A stretch of 34,361 bases of DNA from CAYMCV01 sp964389005 (lineage in GTDB: Bacteria; Bacillota; Clostridia; Lachnospirales; Lachnospiraceae), in the NCBI GenBank assembly GCA_964389005.1, contig CAYMCV010000012.1, positions 1 through 34,361 of the forward strand, read 5' to 3'. Each line of letters opens with the position of its first letter. Position 1 is the stretch's first letter. This document shows, piece after piece, positions 7,412 through 15,320 of this stretch. Under the pieces are notes generated by a model. The model was not told where the DNA came from, searched no databases, and saw nothing but the letters and a program-made list of their open reading frames with translations. Position numbers and translations under genes: made by a program.

Positions 7412-9393
7412 ATCGCATCTACCTCCGCCATAATCTGTCTGTTGGAAAATCCTTTTAAGTCCATTGCGCCCGACGGACAAGCCACCGTACATGCGCCGCA
7501 TCCTTGACATACCGCTTCATTGACGCTTGCAATATGTCGAATTTTCGTTGTACGATCCGGCATCCTGAATTCCTTGTCTTGATACGTGATTGCGCCATAT
7601 GGGCAAACCTTCTCACATGCCTGACAGCCGTTACACATCAATTCGTCGGAATGTGCAACGCACGGATTACAGGTTAGTTTATCTTTTGCAAGCAGTCCGA
7701 TTACTTTGGCTGCTGCCGCACCGGCCTGCGATACGGTTTCCGGAATATCCTTCGGTCCCTGACATACGCCCGATAAAAATACACCTGCGGTGGGACTCTC
7801 AACTGGACGAAGTTTCGGATGTGCTTCCGTAAAGAAATCATTGGTATCCATACTTGCGGTCAGCATGGTTGCGAGAGAACGCGCTGTTTTATCAGGCTCA
7901 ATTGCAGCAGCAAGTACCACCAAATCAGCCTCGATATGCAACTGTTCGTTTGCAAGCAAATCAGAAGCCTGTACATCCAGTTTACCGTTTGCACGCGGAA
8001 CCACTTTCCCGACCATGCCCTTGATATAATGAACATCATACTCCTCAACCGCACGGCGATAAAACTCATCAAAATTTTTACCCGGCGTACGCACATCGAT
8101 ATAAAATACATAAACCTCGGTGTCGGGATACTTTTCTCTGGTCAGCATGGCATGCTTGGCTGTATACATACAACAAATCTTCGAGCAGTACTCTTTACCG
8201 CAGCCGGAGGTATCTCGACTGCCGACACACTGAACAAAAACAATTTTATGCGGATGCTCTCCGTCGGAAGGGCGAAGCAGTTTACCGGAAGTCGGGCCCG
8301 CAGCATTGGTCAATCGCTCAAACTCCAACGAAGTGATGACGTCTTTGCTCTGTGTATACGCATACTCGTCGTATTTTTCAAGTGAAATCGGGTTGAATCC
8401 GGTTGCCGCCACGATAGCACCGTAACGCTCCTCGATGAATTCATCCTTTTGTGTATAATCAATGGCTCCCGCACCACAGACTTTGGCGCAGACACCGCAT
8501 TTTCCATTTTTTAGCATATTACAGGAATTGGGGTCGATGGTCGCAACTTTCGGTACGGCTTGTGCAAACGGAATGTAAATTGCCGTACGGTTGTTCATTC
8601 CGAGATTAAACTCATTCGGAACTTTCTTCATCGGACACTTTTCCGTACAGATTCCGCAACCGGTACATTTCGTCTCGTCCACATAGCGTGCCTTTTTCTT
8701 GATGGTAACGGTAAAATTACCGACAAATCCTTTGACATCGGATACTTCACTGTATGAATAGATATGAATCTTTTCGTTTTGGGCACAATCCACCATTTTC
8801 GGTGTCAAGATACAAGCCGCGCAGTCGAGTGTCGGGAATGTCTTGTCAAGTTGTGTCATTTTACCGCCGATGGTCGGTTGCTTCTCGACGATATCGACCT
8901 CGAATCCGGCTTCGGCAATATCCAATGCCGTCTGAATTCCGGCAATTCCGCCGCCGATTACCAATGCACGTTTGACAACCGGGCTCTCCCCCGCAGTCAA
9001 CGGTGCGTTTAAGTTCACTTTCGCAATCGCTGCACGTCCCAAAATGATTGCTTTCTCGGTTGCGCTCTCCATATCTTTATGAATCCAGGAACACTGCTCG
9101 CGAATGTTTGCAATCTCCACCATATAAGAATTCAATCCTGCTGCCGCCGCAGTTCTGCGGAACGTTGCTTCATGCATTCTCGGTGAACAGGAACAAATAA
9201 CTACTCCATTCAAACCATACTCACGAATTGCGTCGCGAATCATATCTTGACCTGCCTGTGAACACATATAAGGATAATCCTGCGAGAAAACTACGCCTTG
9301 TTCCTTCTTTAGTTCCTCTGCGACCGCATGTACATCCACGGTTCCTGCGATATTCGTACCGCAATGACATACAAATACGCCTATTTTCTGCAT
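7402..9393 (-). CDS. hdrA: heterodisulfide reductase subunit A-like flavin-bifurcating protein
   Basis: The 663-residue protein has the full HdrA layout and normal length. The N-terminal cluster region has VCHCGTN at 8-14 and CSCSPRMHE. A FAD-binding fold has IGGGIAGIQTALDIAEAG at about 145-162, followed by the HdrA motif TLDCAACILTPKM. An inserted ferredoxin domain carries CTGCGICTEKC and CGVCAKVC, and a C-terminal 2x[4Fe-4S] ferredoxin carries CNGCQACEKVC and CQGCGACTVAC. HdrA holds the FAD that splits electron pairs between ferredoxin and the high-potential HdrBC branch. AGGAGGAG precedes the ATG and overlaps the hdrC stop region. In this operon the donor is probably NADH via FlxABCD. Whether this HdrA really bifurcates cannot be decided from sequence by eye. 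Confidence 0.93.
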   Translation of the reverse strand: MQKIGVFVCHCGTNIAGTVDVHAVAEELKKEQGVVFSQDYPYMCSQAGQDMIRDAIREYGLNGVVICSCSPRMHEATFRRTAAAAGLNSYMVEIANIREQCSWIHKDMESATEKAIILGRAAIAKVNLNAPLTAGESPVVKRALVIGGGIAGIQTALDIAEAGFEVDIVEKQPTIGGKMTQLDKTFPTLDCAACILTPKMVDCAQNEKIHIYSYSEVSDVKGFVGNFTVTIKKKARYVDETKCTGCGICTEKCPMKKVPNEFNLGMNNRTAIYIPFAQAVPKVATIDPNSCNMLKNGKCGVCAKVCGAGAIDYTQKDEFIEERYGAIVAATGFNPISLEKYDEYAYTQSKDVITSLEFERLTNAAGPTSGKLLRPSDGEHPHKIVFVQCVGSRDTSGCGKEYCSKICCMYTAKHAMLTREKYPDTEVYVFYIDVRTPGKNFDEFYRRAVEEYDVHYIKGMVGKVVPRANGKLDVQASDLLANEQLHIEADLVVLAAAIEPDKTARSLATMLTASMDTNDFFTEAHPKLRPVESPTAGVFLSGVCQGPKDIPETVSQAGAAAAKVIGLLAKDKLTCNPCVAHSDELMCNGCQACEKVCPYGAITYQDKEFRMPDRTTKIRHIASVNEAVCQGCGACTVACPSGAMDLKGFSNRQIMAEVDAICK

Positions 9394-9405
9394 TGCTTTC
9401 TCCTC

Positions 9406-9792
9406 CTATTTGCTGTACTTCCGAAATGCCGTCACAATTGCCTGCTGCGGTAAATCTTCATCTAAAAGTTCCGGAATTTGATTCGGTGTCAGATGATTCT
9501 CCCCCTGTCTCCGAATCGCAGCAAGTCTGACTGCCTCAACCAGTTTAGCCGGCTCTACGCCGCGTGGACAACGCTCCACACATGCAAAGCAAGAAAGACA
9601 TTGATACAATGACTTGGAATTCATCAATCGTTCGATATCTCCGCTCTCAACCATCGCAACAAATTGGTGCGGATGGTATTCCATCTCATCATAAGAAGGA
9701 CAGGTACCGCTGCATTTACCGCATCGCATACACTTTTTTGTATTTACACCGCTGATTTCCAGAATCTGTTCTTTTAATTTGAAATCTTGCAT
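9406..9792 (-). CDS. hdrC: heterodisulfide reductase subunit C-like
   Basis: This 128-residue, soluble, two-cluster ferredoxin-like protein has C21/C24/C27/C31 (CMRCGKCSGTC) and C65/C68/C71/C75 (CLSCFACVERC). HdrC carries electrons from the HdrA flavin to HdrB. It starts 4 bases after the hdrB stop, with GGAGG inside the hdrB tail 9 bases upstream of its ATG, so the two are translated together. Size and motif spacing are typical of cytosolic HdrC. There is no fused membrane or HdrE-type part. Confidence 0.92.
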   Translation of the reverse strand: MQDFKLKEQILEISGVNTKKCMRCGKCSGTCPSYDEMEYHPHQFVAMVESGDIERLMNSKSLYQCLSCFACVERCPRGVEPAKLVEAVRLAAIRRQGENHLTPNQIPELLDEDLPQQAIVTAFRKYSK

Positions 9793-9796
9793 ACTG

Positions 9797-10585
9797 TTAC
9801 ACCTCCGCTTTCAGCCCGAGTGCTTCTGCCAACAATTCGGTAAAATAAATCACCGGAACGGATGCATCCGCCGTTCGTTTCAAATTGTAGAGACAGAGCG
9901 GGCATGCGGTTATGATGGCTTCTGCGCCCTGTTCCGACGCATGCTTCGTCACCATCGCACTCTTTTTATCAGAAAATGTACGATTTTCAAGCGTTACATA
10001 TCCGCCGCAACACTCGTTTCGCATCGCATAACGAACCGGCGTTGCACCGAGTGCCGCAATGAAATCCTCGAGAATCTTCGGATTCTCCGGATCGTCCATT
10101 GCCATGACTTTTCCCGGACGAAGTAAGAGGCACCCATAATATGCCGCTATCTTTCGACCCGTTAACGGATTGACGATTTTTTGAGATAATTCTTCAAAAC
10201 CGACCTCATCGCGAAGCAGTTCGAGAAAATGTATTACTTTTGTCTCTCCTGCGTACGGTTCTTGAAGTCCAAGATAATTATTAACTTTATTTCGCATATC
10301 TGCATCACTTGCAATATCGGCATTCGTCTGCTTGATGACATTATGGCAAGCCGAACACAGTGTGACCAATGCGGTTCCTTTTTGCTTTGCTTCCTCCAGG
10401 GCACGTACGGAAGACAGTTTTGTCGCAATCTCCGTTTTGGATGAGGTATACGCACCTCCGCAGCACTGCCAGTCATCCAATTCTTCCAATGTAATCCCGA
10501 GTTTTTCGGCAGAACGCCTTGCATATTGATCCAATTCCTTCGCCTTTGTTTTCAATGTACAACCCGGATAATAACTGTATACCAT
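9797..10585 (-). CDS. hdrB: heterodisulfide reductase subunit B-like, two CCG domains
   Basis: The 262-residue protein has two complete cysteine-rich CCG domains: C9, C41-C42, C77/C80, and C152, C192-C193, C228/C231. In methanogen HdrB these bind two non-cubane [4Fe-4S] clusters that cleave CoM-S-S-CoB. Clostridia are not known to make CoM or CoB, so the natural acceptor here is different: another disulfide, or the neighbouring FrdAB. The ATG at 10585 is chosen because GGAGG lies 8 bases upstream and the protein then begins MVYSYYPGC, as in known HdrB. The reading frame extends 29 codons further, but that part lacks a ribosome site and family similarity. It is 52 bases after fumC. Confidence 0.92.
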   Translation of the reverse strand: MVYSYYPGCTLKTKAKELDQYARRSAEKLGITLEELDDWQCCGGAYTSSKTEIATKLSSVRALEEAKQKGTALVTLCSACHNVIKQTNADIASDADMRNKVNNYLGLQEPYAGETKVIHFLELLRDEVGFEELSQKIVNPLTGRKIAAYYGCLLLRPGKVMAMDDPENPKILEDFIAALGATPVRYAMRNECCGGYVTLENRTFSDKKSAMVTKHASEQGAEAIITACPLCLYNLKRTADASVPVIYFTELLAEALGLKAEV

Positions 10586-10637
10586 CTCTTTTGCCTCCAT
10601 TTGCTCCGTTGTATCCAAAGTTTCTCGCTTGCCTGTA

Positions 10638-11953
10638 CTAAACCATCTGCTCCGGATGAAATACTTCGTCAAACTTTTCTTCCGTTAAAAAGCCAAGTGC
10701 TATACAAGCTTCTTTTAAAGAAATATTCTCTTTGTATGCCATTTTCGCCGTTTTTGCGGCGTTCTCATAACCGATATATGGATTCAAAGCCGTAACAAGC
10801 ATCAACGAATTGTGAAGATTGTGATGCATTTTTTCTTTATTTGCTTTTATTCCGACCGCACAGTTTAAATTGAACGATACGATTGCTTCCGATAACAAAC
10901 GCGCAGATTGCAAGAAATTGTATATGCAGACCGGCATGAAAACGTTCAATTCAAAGTTGCCCTGACTTGCCGCCATTCCGACCGCAACATCATTTCCCAT
11001 GACCTGAACCGCTACCATCGTAACTGCCTCACATTGCGTCGGATTCACTTTCCCCGGCATAATGGAAGAACCCGGTTCATTCTCGGGAATAAAAATCTCT
11101 CCGAGACCGTCTCGCGGTCCGCTTGCCAACCATCGAACGTCATTGGCAATCTTCATCATATCTGCCGCAAGTGCTTTCAGCGCACCATGTGCGAATACAA
11201 TTTCATCTTTGCTCGTCAATGCATGAAACTTATTCTCTGCTGTGATAAATGTGCGTCCCGTAATCTCTGAAATTGCTGTCGCAACCGCAACATCAAATCC
11301 CTTCGGCGCATTGAGTCCGGTTCCCACCGCTGTGCCTCCGAGNNNNNNNNNNCGCTGATTTCTTGCGAAAAACATATCGGTGTGGCATCCTGCAAATGCG
11401 TCCTGCCGCTCTTAACGATACCTTCGTTTTCTTTTTCCAGTCTTACAAACGTAGCAATCAATTCATCAAGTGCCGGAAACAACCGATCCTCTATCATCAG
11501 TGCTGCCGAAATGTGCATTGCCGTCGGAAATGTATCATTGGAGGACTGGCTCATATTGATATCGTCGTTCGGATGCAAAAGCTTGGTTCCTGCGATTTCA
11601 TTACCGCGATTCGCAATCACTTCGTTCGCGTTCATATTCGACTGCGTTCCGCTACCTGTCTGCCATACGACAAGCGGAAAATGTTCATTCAGCGCTCCCG
11701 CCATAACCTCATCGCAAGCCTTTGAAACGGCACTCAATTTCTCATCTGTCATCTTCTCCGGTTTTAATGCATGGTTTGCAATGGCTGCTGCCTTTTTTAA
11801 AATACCAAATGCATGAATAATTTCGCGCGGCATCGTCTCAATCCCCACGCCGATGACAAAATTCTCATGACTGCGCTCCGTCTGAGCCGCCCAGTACTTA
11901 TCTGCAGGTACCTTAACTTCACCCATTGAATCATGTTCTATACGATACTCCAT
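10638..11953 (-). CDS. fumC: class II fumarase, interrupted by an assembly gap
   Basis: Interconverts malate and fumarate; here probably malate to fumarate, feeding FrdAB. The upstream part (about 200 codons) includes GSGTQSNMNANEV and the substrate-site motifs SSNDTFPTAMH and GRTHLQDATP. The downstream part (234 residues) has the family signature GSSIMPGKVNPTQCEA and ends PEQMV, as class II fumarases do. The 10-N gap at 11343-11352 sits between QEIS and LGGTAVGTGLN. In E. coli FumC I recall 24 residues there, so roughly 71 bases are missing and the apparent frame change is an artefact. The reconstructed length is about 458 residues, normal for the family. The ATG at 11953 has GGAGG about 10 bases upstream. 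Neighbouring genes supply malate and consume fumarate. Confidence 0.93.
11343..11352. other. assembly gap (10 N) inside fumC
   Basis: Ten Ns join the two halves of fumC. Comparison with the known protein pattern suggests about 71 real bases are missing, so 10 is a placeholder length and coordinates upstream of it are shifted relative to the true genome. Confidence 0.95.
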
Positions 11954-12007
11954 TGTTTCTTGTCCTCCGTCTGTCTGTTTCATCACATATTTTCCTCGAA
12001 ATCATCA

Positions 12008-12958
12008 TTACGAGAAATTCAAACTTGATACAACCGCCTTCAAACTGTCACTGCTCTTTTTGAGCAATGCTTCTTCTTCCTCTGTCAGCGGTACCAAAAT
12101 CTTGCCTCTGATTCCTTCACGTCCTACAATTGACAATGTACTTAAGCATACATCTTCAATGCCGTACTCCCCATGCATGATAGATGAAATTGTCATTGTG
12201 GTATCGATTCCGCTAAAAATTGCCTTACAAATGTGGCATACGGATACTGCAACCGCATAGAATGTCGCACCTTTTCTCGCAATAATCTTAGCACCCGATT
12301 TGCGAATATAGTTTTCGACATCCGAATGAATCAACGGCGGTGTGTTGGGATTTTTATCTGTTAAGGAATCCCAGTAGGTGTCAATCGGAACATTGGAAAT
12401 ATTGGCAACCGACCAGGGAACAAAAGATGTGTCGCCATGCTCACCGAACACATAAGCATGTACATTTTGTTGATTTAAGTTATAGTAGTCAGAAATACGG
12501 GAACGCAAACGCGCTGTATCCAAAATCGTTCCGGAACCGATAATCTGACGTTCATGCAGACCGGAAGATTTCACAAACTGATAGGTCAATATATCCACCG
12601 GATTGCTGACCACGATATAGATGGCATTGGGCGCCACCTTCGTAATTGCCGGAATAATTGATTTCATGATGTCAACATTGGTTTGTGCCAAATCAAGACG
12701 TGACTGACCGGGTTTTCTGGCAACACCGGAAGTGATAATGACAATATCAGAATCCTTGGCGTCCTCATAATTTCCCGCATGAATGGATACAGGCGGGCAA
12801 AAGGGTACACCCTGTCGAATGTCAAGTGCTTCACCCAGCGACTTCTCTCCTACAATATCAATCATTACTATTTCGGATGCAATTCCACCGATTACCATTG
12901 TATATGCAATTGTGGATCCTACGCTTCCTGCTCCGATAATGGTCACCTTATTGCTCAT
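12008..12958 (-). CDS. mdh: LDH-like malate dehydrogenase (NAD-dependent), probably not lactate dehydrogenase
   Basis: This 316-residue protein belongs to the L-lactate/malate dehydrogenase family. It has the NAD motif GAGSVGS (9-15) and an acidic residue at the end of the second strand (MID), favouring NAD. Catalytic residues are R87 (family Arg109), D147 (Asp168), R150 (Arg171) and H174 (GEHGD, His195). The substrate-specificity position, Gln102 in lactate dehydrogenases (NQKPGETRLDL), reads R81 here (ARKPGQSRLDL). Arginine there selects oxaloacetate/malate, and the Q102R change is the classic switch of a lactate to a malate enzyme. Overall similarity will lead automatic tools to call it ldh. 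It is the first gene of the operon, directly before fumarase, which fits oxaloacetate to malate. AAAGGAG lies 8 bases before the ATG. Confidence 0.8.
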   Translation of the reverse strand: MSNKVTIIGAGSVGSTIAYTMVIGGIASEIVMIDIVGEKSLGEALDIRQGVPFCPPVSIHAGNYEDAKDSDIVIITSGVARKPGQSRLDLAQTNVDIMKSIIPAITKVAPNAIYIVVSNPVDILTYQFVKSSGLHERQIIGSGTILDTARLRSRISDYYNLNQQNVHAYVFGEHGDTSFVPWSVANISNVPIDTYWDSLTDKNPNTPPLIHSDVENYIRKSGAKIIARKGATFYAVAVSVCHICKAIFSGIDTTMTISSIMHGEYGIEDVCLSTLSIVGREGIRGKILVPLTEEEEALLKKSSDSLKAVVSSLNFS

Positions 12959-12994
12959 ATTTTTTTCTCCTTTTCATGGCTTTTCATCTTCGCC

Positions 12995-13023
12995 ATACTA
13001 ACACGAAATGATTGGGTTGTAAA
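12995..13023 (-). promoter_or_regulatory. sigma-A promoter of the malate-to-succinate operon
   Basis: On the minus strand, TTTACA (13018-13023) is followed by exactly 17 bases and TAGTAT (12995-13000). The -35 matches consensus at 5 of 6 positions and the -10 at 4 of 6. It is 37 bases before the mdh start, giving a short leader. No other good promoter is apparent in the tight gene junctions downstream, so it may drive all twelve genes. I see no convincing terminator after the upstream ppk2 gene, so some read-through is possible. Confidence 0.65.
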
Positions 13024-13085
13024 TTGCCAAAATGAAATATTGTTAATTTTTTATCGATGTCGGTATTTTCACTCCGATTCTTTGG

Positions 13086-14609
13086 TCATTTTGACTGTTT
13101 CTCTTTACACTTTTTAACAGTATCTTTAGACTCGGTCTCGCGAAGTTTCTCTTCAATGGCTGTAATCAGGTATTGCATCGCTTGTATTCTGGCAAAGTAT
13201 TTGTCATTCGACTGTATCACATGCCACGGCGCATATGTTGTCGATGTTTTGGCAATCATCTCATCGACCGCTTCTTCGTAAACATCCCATTTCTCACGAT
13301 TGCGCCAGTCTTCGTCGGTCAACTTCCACTGTTTCTCCGGATTATCGCGTCTTGCCTCAAAACGTGCCAACTGCGTATCCTTATCGATTTGAATCCAGAA
13401 CTTCAAGATTACGGCACCCCAATCGGACAATTCTGCTTCAAATTCATTGATTTCTTGATAAGCACGCTTCCAATCATCCTCCGAGCACAGTCCTTCCAAA
13501 CGTTCCACCATCACACGGCCGTACCAAGTTCTGTCAAAAATCGCCACATGTCCCGCTTTGGGTAGCCGTGTCCAGAATCGCCAGAGATAGTGCCTCGACA
13601 ATTCGTGCGGTTCGGGTGCCGCAATCGGGTGAACTTCAAACCCTCTCGCATCCAATGCCCCTGTCAGGCGCTTAATATTGCCGCCTTTTCCCGCTGCATC
13701 CCAACCTTCATATGCCACGACTACAGGAATTCCCTTTTTATATAGTTTGTTATGCAGTTGTTTCAAGCGTTTCTGCCCCTCCTCCAACTGCTTTTCATAT
13801 GCCTCTTCACTCAGTGATACATCCAACGGAATTTCGGAAAGTTTCGGCATGGGAAGTAGCGGAAACTCCTTGTTTGTCAATTCGCGCACTCTGCCCTTAT
13901 CCGCAACCGACTTCTCAATTCCGTCAATCAACAATCGGCATACCTGTAACTCTGCCAACGCCTTGTCGCTACTGTCGATAACATGCCACGGATTCAACTT
14001 CGTATTGGTCTCTTTCATGAATTGACAGTATTGCTTCTCGTATGCCCTCCGATGTCGTAACTGATCCAAATCTCGCTTGCTCACCCGCCACTTTGTATCA
14101 TCATTATCTAAAAGTTTCTCAATACGCTCTTCCTGCTCCTCTGCAGATACATCAACAAAAACCTTCAGCACAAGATAGCCGTTATCCGTTAACTGTCGTT
14201 CAAAAGTACGAATGCTTTCATATCTTCGTTCCTGTTGTTTCTTCTTGCATTTCCCGTCGACAACTTCATTGACGGTCTCCTCCATCCAACCCGAATCCAT
14301 AAAAACAAATTTTCCGCTTTCCGGTATTTGGCTGATGTGTCTCCAAAGAAACGGTTTTCTCTTCTCTTCTTTGGTCGGCGGCTTCATGGGAACAACACGG
14401 AAAAAACGCGGGTCCAAATCACGAATCAGATAACTGATCAGTGTTCCCTTTCCCGCCGCACCCCAGCCCTCCATCAGAACCAGTACGGGAATACGGTTGT
14501 TTTTGATTACCTGCTGTTGCGCTGCAAGCTTCATTCGTGTTTCTTTCATGATTTTCTTGAATTCATCCTGACTGAGCGCGCATATCGCCTCGTTTCTTCC
14601 TTTTGCCAT
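13086..14609 (-). CDS. ppk2: two-domain PPK2-family polyphosphate kinase (polyphosphate:AMP phosphotransferase type)
   Basis: The 507-residue protein is a fusion of two PPK2 domains, the class II PPK2 layout typical of polyphosphate:AMP phosphotransferase, which makes ADP from AMP and polyphosphate. Each half has a Walker A: EGWGAAGKGT at about 47-56 and EGWDAAGKGG near 298-307. The C-terminal half keeps the canonical FDRTWYGRVMVER lid/Walker B segment. The N-terminal half has FMDSGWMEE at the same place, so the C-terminal domain is probably the main catalytic one. The second ATG (14609) is chosen because AGGAGG is 5 bases upstream of it but only 2 from the first. It has its own strong promoter. 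The nucleotide acceptor (AMP versus ADP) is inferred from domain layout. Confidence 0.88.
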   Translation of the reverse strand: MAKGRNEAICALSQDEFKKIMKETRMKLAAQQQVIKNNRIPVLVLMEGWGAAGKGTLISYLIRDLDPRFFRVVPMKPPTKEEKRKPFLWRHISQIPESGKFVFMDSGWMEETVNEVVDGKCKKKQQERRYESIRTFERQLTDNGYLVLKVFVDVSAEEQEERIEKLLDNDDTKWRVSKRDLDQLRHRRAYEKQYCQFMKETNTKLNPWHVIDSSDKALAELQVCRLLIDGIEKSVADKGRVRELTNKEFPLLPMPKLSEIPLDVSLSEEAYEKQLEEGQKRLKQLHNKLYKKGIPVVVAYEGWDAAGKGGNIKRLTGALDARGFEVHPIAAPEPHELSRHYLWRFWTRLPKAGHVAIFDRTWYGRVMVERLEGLCSEDDWKRAYQEINEFEAELSDWGAVILKFWIQIDKDTQLARFEARRDNPEKQWKLTDEDWRNREKWDVYEEAVDEMIAKTSTTYAPWHVIQSNDKYFARIQAMQYLITAIEEKLRETESKDTVKKCKEKQSK

Positions 14610-14639
14610 CATTGCCTCCTATTCTGCTCATTCGCCATC

Positions 14640-14668
14640 AGTATAGCATCTAGTCCGTCATTTGTCAT
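14640..14668 (-). promoter_or_regulatory. sigma-A promoter of ppk2
   Basis: Minus-strand ATGACA (14663-14668), 17 bases, then TATACT (14640-14645), preceded by TG one base upstream (extended -10, TGCTATACT). Both boxes match consensus at 5 of 6 positions. It lies just upstream of the AGGAGG site of ppk2. Confidence 0.75.
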
Positions 14669-14696
14669 TGGTTAATGTTGCCATGCCTTTATGAAT

Positions 14697-14740
14697 AAAA
14701 CCGATGATTTTACGATTTACTCATAAAAATCACCGGTTTT
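14697..14740 (-). terminator. rho-independent terminator after the CarD-like gene
   Basis: In minus-strand RNA, AAAACCGGUGAUUUU (14740-14726) pairs with AAAAUCAUCGGUUUU (14711-14697). The stem has 15 pairs including one G-U and a 14-base loop, and the A/U-rich flanks provide the U-run. It lies 20 bases after the carD stop. On the plus strand the same position would be an A-C mismatch, which supports function on the minus strand. Confidence 0.8.
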
Positions 14741-14759
14741 GGTTTGTTACAGCTAAAAA

Positions 14760-15290
14760 TTACGATTGCTCCGCATCTGCCTTCTCTTCCAATCGTTCCA
14801 GTTCACGCATGATATAAGGAAGCACCTGCTCAGGTTCAATTCCAAGTGCAACCGCAAACTCCTCATACAGCATCTTTTCAGCCCGATTCATGGCATTCTC
14901 ATCAATTGCCCACAACCGCTTTCCGCTTTCTTCTCGGCTGGCCTGTTGCGAATAAATTGATTTGACAAGTTGTATTAATTCCTTCCTATCACCTTTTTCA
15001 AGAATCGCAGCGTATTGTTCTCTTCGTGCTTTGTCATTGTCCTCCCAGAGAATTTCCTCTCCCGGCATGCTCTGAATCAGCGCATGGACTTCAGTAGCAG
15101 ACAGCAACGGCTTGATCTTGGCAATACTGCTTTCGTTATCCAACGGCACAAAAATCGTAGACTCCTTATCGCTCATCGGCTTCATCACATAATATGCGCG
15201 TTCCGTCCCGCGAAACTTCTCTTTCCTGATGTCTACAATCGTACATACACCATTTGCCCCATAAATCACATTCGTATCAACTTCGTACAT
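14760..15290 (-). CDS. CarD-family transcriptional regulator
   Basis: This 176-residue protein begins with the CarD/TRCF RNA-polymerase-interacting domain (MYEVDTNVIYGANGVCTI, then YYVMKPM and TIFVPLDN at about residues 33-50). A helical C-terminal part follows (about 70-170) that contacts promoter DNA in known members. CarD proteins bind RNA polymerase beta and modulate initiation, often at stress or rRNA promoters. The ATG at 15290 follows AAGGAGAG; an upstream in-frame ATG at 15314 lacks a site. The gene is monocistronic in appearance, with an extended -10 promoter, a foldable leader and a strong terminator, so it is probably controlled separately from its neighbours. Its target promoters cannot be told from this window. 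Confidence 0.85.
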   Translation of the reverse strand: MYEVDTNVIYGANGVCTIVDIRKEKFRGTERAYYVMKPMSDKESTIFVPLDNESSIAKIKPLLSATEVHALIQSMPGEEILWEDNDKARREQYAAILEKGDRKELIQLVKSIYSQQASREESGKRLWAIDENAMNRAEKMLYEEFAVALGIEPEQVLPYIMRELERLEEKADAEQS

Positions 15291-15320
15291 GCTACACTCT
15301 CCTTTCCGAATCATTTACCA

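Noticed and set aside
6024..9393. Hydrogenase-linked Mvh-Hdr complex
   Set aside because: An MvhD-like protein is present but there are no MvhA/MvhG hydrogenase subunits. A FlxA-type NAD(P) reductase takes their place.
9797..10672. Longer HdrB with 29 extra N-terminal residues
   Set aside because: The extension has no ribosome site of its own and no family similarity; GGAGG sits 8 bases before the ATG at 10585.
12008..12958. L-lactate dehydrogenase
   Set aside because: The specificity position is arginine, not glutamine, and the operon needs malate dehydrogenase. Lactate activity is not excluded but is less likely.
493..12958. Respiratory, quinone-linked fumarate reductase
   Set aside because: There is no FrdC/FrdD or cytochrome b anchor, FrdB has a four-cysteine second cluster motif, and the FAD-linking histidine is missing.
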